From: Fumia sp045615345
GTDB lineage: Bacteria; Bacillota; Clostridia; Oscillospirales; Ruminococcaceae
NCBI GenBank assembly: GCA_045615345.1
Contig: JAZLER010000031.1
Span: 1-64,000, forward strand
Length of the DNA: 64,000 nt
Direction: 5' to 3'
Shown here: positions 57,663-64,000 of the stretch, one piece after another
Numbering within the stretch: the stretch's first letter is position 1
Layout: the number at the start of each line of letters is the position of its first letter
Program-made: the position numbers and the translations under genes
Notes under the pieces: model-generated
What the model saw: the letters and a program-made list of their open reading frames with translations, nothing else
Database searches by the model: none
Told to the model about the DNA's origin: nothing

Positions 57663-58574
57663 ATGAGTAAAATTAAAACTATCCTCAGACTTATAACAGA
57701 TTCGGATTTTCGCTTTGTTGCTTTGGCAAACAAGGGCTTGAAAGGTAAGACTCCCGCAGATAAATTCTTAAAAAAAGTTTATCGCTTTTATATGGGAAGA
57801 GAGCTTAATTTAGAAAATCCCGAGTTTTATACAGAGAAACTTCAGTGGCTTAAACTTTACGACCATCGTCCCGAATATACAACTATGGTTGATAAATACG
57901 CTGTTAAACAGTATGTATCAGAGCGTATCGGAGAAGAGTATGTAATTCCTATGTTAGGTGTCTGGGATAGGGTAGAGGATATTGATTTTGATTCTTTGCC
58001 TGATAAATTTGTTCTCAAGCCCACCCATGACAGTGGCGGACTGGTGATTTGTACCGATAAAAGTAAACTTGATATCGAGGCAACAAAAGCAAAACTTGAA
58101 CATTTTTTAGGCCGCAGATATTACGAACATAACAGGGAATGGCCATATAAGAATGTAAAGCCACGTATTATAGCAGAAGAATATATGGAAGACAGTACTT
58201 ATAAGGAACTCAGGGATTATAAGTTTTTTACTTTTGGCGGAGTGCCAAAGGTGTTGTACATAGCTCAGGGAAGGGGCAGAGGCGAGCCTACTGTGGCAGA
58301 TTTTTTTGATATGGATTATAATCATCTCCCCTTTACCATTGACCATGATACCGCAGAAATTCCTCCGGAAAAGCCACAGAATTTTGAGCTTATGAAGAAA
58401 CTGGCAGCAACCCTTAGTGAGGGAACTCCTCAGCTCAGAGTTGATTTTTATGAAGTTGATGGTAAAGTATATTTCGGAGAAATGACATTTTTCCATTGCA
58501 GCGGGTTTGAAAGGTTTCATCCCGATGAATGGGATAAGAAGTTTGGCGATTGGGTAACTTTACCGAAAAAATAG
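57663..58574 (+). CDS. TupA-like ATP-grasp protein
   Basis: The 303-residue protein matches the ATP-grasp family named after TupA of the teichuronopeptide locus: NPEFYTEKLQWLKLYD, LVDKYAVKQYV-like TMVDKYAVKQYVSE, KFVLKPTHDSGG (nucleotide loop), YEHNREWPYKNVKPRIIAEEY and LRVDFYEVDGKVYFGEMTF. ATP-grasp enzymes join a carboxylate to an amine; in TupA an amino acid is joined to a uronic acid polymer. Together with Ugd and UDP-GlcA 4-epimerase here, it may amidate uronic acid or add an amino acid to the capsule. This is inference. Confidence 0.85.
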   Translation: MSKIKTILRLITDSDFRFVALANKGLKGKTPADKFLKKVYRFYMGRELNLENPEFYTEKLQWLKLYDHRPEYTTMVDKYAVKQYVSERIGEEYVIPMLGVWDRVEDIDFDSLPDKFVLKPTHDSGGLVICTDKSKLDIEATKAKLEHFLGRRYYEHNREWPYKNVKPRIIAEEYMEDSTYKELRDYKFFTFGGVPKVLYIAQGRGRGEPTVADFFDMDYNHLPFTIDHDTAEIPPEKPQNFELMKKLAATLSEGTPQLRVDFYEVDGKVYFGEMTFFHCSGFERFHPDEWDKKFGDWVTLPKK

Positions 58575-58616
58575 CTAAAAGAGTTTTAATATAAATTTAT
58601 AGAGGTATATGATAAG

Positions 58617-59939
58617 ATGACAGGCTTGACAATTAAAGTTCCGCATAAATGGCCATTTTATACATTGTTTTCATTGTTAATGTTGTTATTATTTTTCAGA
58701 TATGCATTGCTTATATCTTTTCCGTCTGTTGTGTTCGTTGGGATTTTGGCTATGATGGCATTTTGGGGAGACCGTGAGGAAATTCTTGCAGTATGTATAT
58801 GTTGTGTTCCATTAGATGCGGCAGTACCATTTTATTGTGTCTTGCTGTTTTGTATTGCTGTGTATGCTTTTAAATATGGCAGAAATGTAAGACTGGATTT
58901 TGGATTTATTCCTATTGTGCTGATTATATTATGGGAATTACTTCACGGATTTATGGGTGAAATGGATCTTATACTAATGATTACACTAACTATTCCATAT
59001 TTGCTTTTTGTTATATTATTTTTTATTCGTGATGTAAAGTCTGTTGATTACAGCTTTATTGTAAGAACATTCTCTGTTATGGTATTATGGATATGTGTTA
59101 TTTTAGTTGTACGCCTGATGATACTTTGTGATTTTCAGCTTGATGTAGCTTTTTTCAATATGCAACGTTTAGGAATCAGTGATGAAGAAATCGGAAACTT
59201 GGTTATCAACCCTAACACCCTCGGAGTACAGTGTGTACTTGCGGTATCATGCTTATTGCAGTTGCGTATTAACGGACAAAAAAACATAGGCGATTTGATT
59301 TTGATAATCTCAATATTGATTTTAGGTGCTTTGACAATATCCAGAACATATTTGGCATGTTTGTTAATTATGATAGTTTATCTCCTCATTATATCCAAAG
59401 GGGGATTCAAGCAAAAACTAAAGCTTTTATTTGGCATTATTATTCTCCTCACGATTTCTGTATTTTTGATGTATTCGTTTTTCCCGACTACAATGGAATT
59501 ATTCAGTCAGCGTTTAAACATAGAGGATATTACCAGTGGACGTGATTCTTTGTTCAGTGTATATAATAATTATATTATATCGTCTGCGAAAACACTTTTC
59601 TGGGGACTGGGAGCTTTGAATTTAGGTGATAAAGTAACAAATATATATTCTATTGCAGAAAATGTACCACATAACGGAATACAGGAAATTCTGGTATCAT
59701 GGGGTATTCCGGGGTTGTTGTTGGTTATTTCGATGATGTTTGTGATGATAAGACGCTCCAGACAAGAAAATCCCAATCAGACAATGTTAAATTATTTGCC
59801 GTTTGTTATTTTGCTTGCTAAGATACAGGTAGGACAAATGGTTACATCACCATACACGATGATGGCGTTTGCTCTTATATATCTCAGTTTGTGCAGAAAC
59901 TTTGGTTCGACAGAAAGATCAAATCAAATAATTTCATAA
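58617..59939 (+). CDS. wzy: O-antigen/capsule polymerase (Wzy)
   Basis: The 440-residue protein has about 11-12 membrane helices and a large external loop before the last helices (about residues 285-355: SQRLNIEDITSGRDS, ENVPHNGIQEILVSWG). This topology and the VPHNGIQEIL stretch, with the conserved His, fit the Wzy/O-antigen ligase superfamily. It joins repeating units outside the membrane. Sequence is poorly conserved in this family, so the call rests on topology and placement between glycosyltransferases and Wzx. AGAGG is the ribosome site. Confidence 0.82.
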   Translation: MTGLTIKVPHKWPFYTLFSLLMLLLFFRYALLISFPSVVFVGILAMMAFWGDREEILAVCICCVPLDAAVPFYCVLLFCIAVYAFKYGRNVRLDFGFIPIVLIILWELLHGFMGEMDLILMITLTIPYLLFVILFFIRDVKSVDYSFIVRTFSVMVLWICVILVVRLMILCDFQLDVAFFNMQRLGISDEEIGNLVINPNTLGVQCVLAVSCLLQLRINGQKNIGDLILIISILILGALTISRTYLACLLIMIVYLLIISKGGFKQKLKLLFGIIILLTISVFLMYSFFPTTMELFSQRLNIEDITSGRDSLFSVYNNYIISSAKTLFWGLGALNLGDKVTNIYSIAENVPHNGIQEILVSWGIPGLLLVISMMFVMIRRSRQENPNQTMLNYLPFVILLAKIQVGQMVTSPYTMMAFALIYLSLCRNFGSTERSNQIIS

Positions 59940-59990
59940 TCGTTTAAAGAACGAAATGATTTTTGAAAAAATTGTAAGGTTAAAAGTATT

Positions 59991-61505
59991 ATGAAAAAAC
60001 TTAAATTAAACCTGATAATGTCGATTGCATATCAATTTGTGACGGTAGTATATGGATTTATATTGCCCAGACTGCTCATTAATACATATGGTTCCGAACT
60101 GTATGGATTGACACAGTCTATCAAGCAATTTTTAGGTCTTATATCTCTTCTGGATTTGGGAGTCGGACAGGTTGTCAGGAGTGCACTTTATAAGCCACTT
60201 GCGGAGAAAAATTCAATGCAAATCAGCAGAGTTATGGTTGCAGGGAGAAAATTTTACCGAACTTTGGCTTGTATTCTTCTTGGGTATATAGGTGTTCTCT
60301 TAGTTGTGTATCCTTTGATTATTGATCGGACTTTCGGTTTTATTTTTGTTGTGACTTTGGTTGCTATTATTTCGCTTGGGTCTTTTATGCAGTATTTTCT
60401 GGGCATCATCAACGAACAGTTACTGCACGCAGATCAGCAAAGTTACTTTATTTACGGAATTCATATTGTATGCACCGTAGCAAATCTGCTCCTTTGTGTA
60501 TTTATGGTATATCTGAATGTTCCTATTCACATTATTATGCTGACCACCACAATTGTCTTTTCTGTTAAACCTGTATTCTATGTAATATATATTCGCAAGC
60601 ACTATAATATTGATAAAAGAGCACATTATGACAAAGAAACTATTCCACAAAAATGGAATGGTATAGCACAGCATGTTTCTGCCGTTGTTCTTGACGGAAC
60701 CGATAATGTGGTTCTGACTTTGTTTTCCACTTTGTCCAATGTGTCTGTATATTCGGTATACTATATGGTTATAGGAAGTATACAGGGTTTTTATCAGACT
60801 ATTGCCGTTGGAATTCAATCTGCTGCAGGAGAAGTTTGGGCCAAACAAGATTTTGAAAAAATTAAGAAGATGTTCTCGACAGCAGAGTTTTATCTGCATA
60901 CAACTACTGTGCTTTTGTTTTCCTGCGTAGGAGTGCTCATAGTTCCGTTTGTGCAGGTATATACAAATGGAATATCAGATAAAAACTATGTTCAGCCGTT
61001 ATTTGCCTTGATTTTTACGGTGGCATACGGAATTCGTTGTTTAAGAACTCCGTATAACATCTGGATTTTAGCGGCCGGGCATTTTAAACAGACACAACGC
61101 TGTCATATTATTGCGGCATCTTTAAATCTGTTGCTTTCTATAATTATGGTCTGGAAATGGGGACTTATAGGTGTAGCAATCGGTACATTTATCGCTATGT
61201 GCTATCAGACAATATGGATGGCAGTATACGCTGTGCGAAATCTGACACAAAGTAAGATGAAAAATATGATTAAACGATTTGTGGTGGACATTGTAATGAC
61301 ATTGGCAATTTCATTGGCTACCTGTTGGATATCTTTGTCACAGGTTAACTATTTGGGGTGGATTGTTATGTCCGTAAAAGTTGTTGTGATTTCATCAGTG
61401 TGTGCTGTTGTGGTTTCCTTTGTTTTTTATCGGGAAGAGTGTCTGGACTTGGTGCGTAAACTTATACAAAAGTTTTTTCCGAATTGTAAAATGTTTAAAG
61501 CATAA
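59991..61505 (+). CDS. wzx: Oligosaccharide flippase (Wzx)
   Basis: The 504-residue protein has 12-14 membrane helices and the MATE/Wzx-like start KLNLIMSIAYQFVTVVYGFILPRLLINTYGSELYGLTQSIKQFLGLISLLDLG (seen as YGSELYGLTQS and LLDLGVGQV). It moves undecaprenyl-linked repeating units across the membrane for polymerisation by Wzy. The gene is downstream of wzy by 51 bases with only a weak ribosome site (AAGGTTAAAAGT). Confidence 0.9.
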   Translation: MKKLKLNLIMSIAYQFVTVVYGFILPRLLINTYGSELYGLTQSIKQFLGLISLLDLGVGQVVRSALYKPLAEKNSMQISRVMVAGRKFYRTLACILLGYIGVLLVVYPLIIDRTFGFIFVVTLVAIISLGSFMQYFLGIINEQLLHADQQSYFIYGIHIVCTVANLLLCVFMVYLNVPIHIIMLTTTIVFSVKPVFYVIYIRKHYNIDKRAHYDKETIPQKWNGIAQHVSAVVLDGTDNVVLTLFSTLSNVSVYSVYYMVIGSIQGFYQTIAVGIQSAAGEVWAKQDFEKIKKMFSTAEFYLHTTTVLLFSCVGVLIVPFVQVYTNGISDKNYVQPLFALIFTVAYGIRCLRTPYNIWILAAGHFKQTQRCHIIAASLNLLLSIIMVWKWGLIGVAIGTFIAMCYQTIWMAVYAVRNLTQSKMKNMIKRFVVDIVMTLAISLATCWISLSQVNYLGWIVMSVKVVVISSVCAVVVSFVFYREECLDLVRKLIQKFFPNCKMFKA

Positions 61506-61533
61506 AATGAATTTATGAAATGTGAGGGGTACT

Positions 61534-62607
61534 ATGGGTGTCGGAAATAGTTTTTTATTTAAAAAAAATATCCTGATTACCGGTGCAGCAGGATTTATAG
61601 GAGCTAATCTGGTTGAAAAACTTTTTGATACTGACGAAAATCTCTTGGTTGTCGGTTTAGATAATATGAATGACTATTACGATGTATCCCTGAAGGAATA
61701 TCGTTTACAGCAGATTGAAAGTGCTGTCAAAAAGAAACCTTCTGTTACATGGAATTTTGTCCGTGGAAATATTGCTGATAAAACTTTAGTTGATTCGCTT
61801 TTTGAAAAATATCATTTTGATATTGTTGTTAATCTTGCCGCACAGGCAGGTGTCCGTTATTCCATTGACCATCCTGATGTGTATATGGAGTCGAATATTA
61901 CAGGCTTTTATAATATTTTGGAAGCTTGCCGGCACTATCCTGTGGAGCATCTGGTATATGCTTCAAGTTCAAGTGTCTACGGAAGTAACGAGAAAATTCC
62001 ATACTCTACCGATGATAAAGTTGATAATCCTGTAAGCCTTTACGCAGCTACCAAAAAGTCCAATGAACTGTTGGCACACGCGTATTCAAAGCTATATAAT
62101 ATTCCGTCTACAGGTCTTCGCTTCTTTACGGTTTACGGACCGGCAGGGCGTCCTGATATGGCATATTTTGGATTTACTAATAAGCTTTTGCGTGGCGAAA
62201 CAATTGAAATTTTCAATTATGGCAACTGTAAGCGTGACTTTACCTATGTCGATGATATCGTAGAGGGTGTAATCCGTGTTATGCAAGGCCCTCCCGAAAA
62301 GAAAACAGGTGAAGACGGACTTCCTGTTCCACCATATCGTATATACAATATCGGAAATAACAACCCCGAAAATCTGCTTGATTTCGTGAAAATTCTCGGC
62401 GAAGAGTTAATTGCAGCGGAAGTGTTACCTTCTGATTTTGATATAAATGCTCACAGCAAACTTGTTCCGATGCAGGCAGGCGATGTACCGATTACATACG
62501 CAGATGTAACGCCTCTGGAACGGGATTTCGGTTTCAAACCATCAGTAAGTTTGCGTGAAGGACTCAGAGCCTTCGCAAAATGGTACAAGGATTTTTATAA
62601 AAGTTAA
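61534..62607 (+). CDS. UDP-glucuronate 4-epimerase-like SDR
   Basis: The 357-residue extended SDR has ILITGAAGFIGANLVEKL, GLDNMNDYYDVSLKEYRL, VNLAAQAGVRYSIDHPDVYMESNI, YASSSSVYG, YAATKKSNELLAH (Tyr, Lys) and TVYGPAGRPDMAYFGFT. The NMNDYYD and AGVRYS stretches are typical of the CapI/GAE group that interconverts UDP-GlcA and UDP-GalA. A GTG 12 bases upstream is part of the GAGGGG ribosome site and is not the start. It is followed by ugd, which supplies UDP-GlcA. Confidence 0.9.
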   Translation: MGVGNSFLFKKNILITGAAGFIGANLVEKLFDTDENLLVVGLDNMNDYYDVSLKEYRLQQIESAVKKKPSVTWNFVRGNIADKTLVDSLFEKYHFDIVVNLAAQAGVRYSIDHPDVYMESNITGFYNILEACRHYPVEHLVYASSSSVYGSNEKIPYSTDDKVDNPVSLYAATKKSNELLAHAYSKLYNIPSTGLRFFTVYGPAGRPDMAYFGFTNKLLRGETIEIFNYGNCKRDFTYVDDIVEGVIRVMQGPPEKKTGEDGLPVPPYRIYNIGNNNPENLLDFVKILGEELIAAEVLPSDFDINAHSKLVPMQAGDVPITYADVTPLERDFGFKPSVSLREGLRAFAKWYKDFYKS

Positions 62608-62626
62608 GGATAGAGAGGTATCAGAT

Positions 62627-63838
62627 ATGAAAATTGCAGTAGCCGGAACAGGGTATGTGGGGCTGTCACTCGCCACTCTTCTTTCTACAAAACATGAGGT
62701 GGTTGCAGTAGATATCATCCCTGAAAAGGTAGATATGATTAATCGCCGTATTTCTCCTATCCAGGATGAATACATCGAAAAATATTTTTCGGAAAAAGAA
62801 CTTAATCTCGTTGCAACTCTTGATATGGAAAAAGCTTACACCGATGCAGATTGTGTTATCGTTGCAGCTCCTACCAATTATGACAGCAAGCAAAACTATT
62901 TTGACACTTCTGCTGTTGAGCTTGTTATCGAGTCTGTGATGAAGTATAACAGTGATGCCCTCATTGTTATAAAATCCACAATTCCCGTAGGCTATACCGA
63001 AAAAATCAGATCAGAAACAGGAAACAGAAAGATAATTTTCAGCCCCGAGTTTTTGCGCGAATCAAAGGCTTTGTACGATAACTTGTATCCAAGCAGAATT
63101 ATCGTGGGAACAGATTTGTCTGATTGTGAACTCACAAAATCTGCTGAAGAATTTGCCTTGCTTCTTAAAGACTGTGCAATCAAAGAAGATGTTGAAGTTT
63201 CTGTAATGGGCTTTACAGAAGCAGAAGCTGTGAAACTGTTTGCTAATACATATTTAGCTTTGAGGGTAAGTTTCTTTAATGAACTTGATACTTATGCTGA
63301 GATGAAGGGACTGGATACAAAGGCAATTATAGATGGTGTATGCCTTGACCCGCGAATAGGTGATCATTATAACAATCCTTCCTTCGGATATGGGGGATAT
63401 TGTTTGCCCAAAGATACAAAGCAACTTCTGGCAAACTACGAGGGTGTGCCTCAGGATTTAATAGAGGCTATTGTGGAATCCAATCGCACCAGAAAAGATT
63501 TTATTGCAAACCGTGTATTGGAAAAAGCCGGTTGCGACCATGAAAATAATCAGGATGTGGTTGTTGGTTTATATCGCCTGACTATGAAAGCAAATTCCGA
63601 TAATTTCCGTCAGAGTTCCATTCAGGGCGTTATGAAACGCATCAAGAATAAGGGTGTAAAAGTTATTATTTTTGAACCAACTTTAGAGGATGGAACCACC
63701 TTTTCAGGCAGCGAGGTTGTGAATGACCTCAAGAAATTCAAATCACTCAGTAATGTTATTCTTGCCAACAGATATGACAGTGAACTGGATGATGTAGCAG
63801 ATAAGGTATATACCCGAGATATTTTTGAGTGTGACTAA
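62627..63838 (+). CDS. ugd: UDP-glucose 6-dehydrogenase
   Basis: The 403-residue enzyme oxidises UDP-glucose to UDP-glucuronate with two NAD+. Motifs are KIAVAGTGYVGLSLATLLS (NAD loop), IKSTIPVGYTEK, FSPEFLRESKAL, EAVKLFANTYLALRVSFFNE (conserved Lys and Asn), and the catalytic Cys in FGYGGYCLPKDT. The frame is open further upstream into the epimerase gene, but AGAGAGG sets this ATG. It feeds the epimerase 19 bases upstream and indicates uronic acid in the glycan. Confidence 0.96.
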   Translation: MKIAVAGTGYVGLSLATLLSTKHEVVAVDIIPEKVDMINRRISPIQDEYIEKYFSEKELNLVATLDMEKAYTDADCVIVAAPTNYDSKQNYFDTSAVELVIESVMKYNSDALIVIKSTIPVGYTEKIRSETGNRKIIFSPEFLRESKALYDNLYPSRIIVGTDLSDCELTKSAEEFALLLKDCAIKEDVEVSVMGFTEAEAVKLFANTYLALRVSFFNELDTYAEMKGLDTKAIIDGVCLDPRIGDHYNNPSFGYGGYCLPKDTKQLLANYEGVPQDLIEAIVESNRTRKDFIANRVLEKAGCDHENNQDVVVGLYRLTMKANSDNFRQSSIQGVMKRIKNKGVKVIIFEPTLEDGTTFSGSEVVNDLKKFKSLSNVILANRYDSELDDVADKVYTRDIFECD

Positions 63839-63861
63839 TAAAAAAGAATTGGAGCAGAAAG

Positions 63862-64000
63862 ATGTCCCTGTTTAAAAATAAAACTCTTATGATTACCGGT
63901 GGAACAGGTTCGTTCGGCAATGCTGTGTTGAACCGTTTTCTTGACACGGATATAGGAGAGATAAGAATTTTCTCCAGAGATGAGAAAAAACAAGACGATA
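63862..64000 (+). CDS. UDP-GlcNAc 4,6-dehydratase/5-epimerase, CapE/FnlA type (3' end missing)
   Basis: Only 46 residues are in the window. MSLFKNKTLMITGGTGSFG and the following segment IGEIRIFSRDEKKQDD are very typical of CapE/FnlA, the inverting dehydratase that starts UDP-L-FucNAc synthesis (related to PseB). GGAGCAGAAAG gives the start. The usual partner genes (reductase CapF/FnlB and C2-epimerase CapG/FnlC) would be expected just past the window edge. Confidence 0.82.
   Translation, partial: MSLFKNKTLMITGGTGSFGNAVLNRFLDTDIGEIRIFSRDEKKQDD

Noticed and set aside
53041..61505. Horizontal acquisition of the glycosyltransferase block as a genomic island
   Set aside because: The block seems more AT-rich, which is usual for polysaccharide loci, but no integrase, transposase or attachment repeats are visible, so transfer is not claimed.

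Overview
The window looks like a piece of a spore-forming, low-GC Clostridia chromosome (Bacillota), probably a gut or rumen relative of the Oscillospiraceae. This is inferred from AT-rich sequence, SigA-type promoters with 17-bp spacers, AGGAGG ribosome sites, spoIIID, a DUF1540 gene, a cdaA-cdaR pair, dgt-dnaG-rpoD in a row, the MEP isoprenoid genes ispD/ispF, and a dockerin-bearing secreted protein at the left edge. No phage, IS element, CRISPR array or rRNA was seen.

Layout. 1-916: 3' end of a cell-surface/cellulosome-type protein (Ig-like repeats plus dockerin). 917-1485: gene-free block of modular hairpin repeats. 1486-4765: sugar kinase, nucleotidyltransferase and phosphohexomutase, a likely nucleotide-sugar salvage operon, then an SGNH esterase (4852-5949). 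6048-9036: guaB, a tiny ORF and an MFS transporter. 9070-11273: an F420-0:glutamate-ligase-like gene facing a LysR regulator through overlapping promoters. 11275-13876: ispD, ispF, DUF3343 and a cysteine desulfurase. 13873-20727: tandem flavodoxin protein (minus), cdaA-cdaR, FAD dehydrogenase, solute-binding lipoprotein. 20742-27883: rpsO, pnp (both with structured leaders), HAD phosphatase, heterodimeric ABC exporter. 27919-30159: GH4 glycosidase facing an AraC regulator. 30176-34487: minus-strand polA-rimI-tsaD-HhH operon, divergent from dusB. 35842-36046: two tRNA-Ser genes. 36179-38281: LacI regulator plus sugar oxidoreductase under a cre-like operator. 38454-43744: rpmE, yigZ, dgt, dnaG, rpoD and an Rrf2 regulator. 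43877-44368: DUF1540 and spoIIID (minus).

44687-64000 is a Wzx/Wzy-dependent capsule/exopolysaccharide locus cut by the window edge. It runs from a chain-length regulator, tyrosine kinase and phosphatase, through an unrecognised secreted anchored protein and a 37-residue membrane peptide, an LCP ligase, two initiating phosphoglycosyl transferases, a WbpM-type dehydratase, an epimerase, four GT4 glycosyltransferases, a TupA-like ATP-grasp protein, Wzy and Wzx, to UDP-uronic acid genes (Ugd plus a UDP-GlcA 4-epimerase) and a CapE/FnlA-type dehydratase. The glycan is therefore predicted to contain uronic acid and 6-deoxy-amino sugar.

Most of the window is ordinary housekeeping. The points worth a second look are the MPxxHxLCWI motif shared by the anchored protein and the adjacent micro-protein in the capsule locus, the modular hairpin arrays present at two distant places on opposite strands, the F420-ligase-like gene paired with LysR, the orphan sugar-activation operon, and the structured rpsO and pnp leaders.
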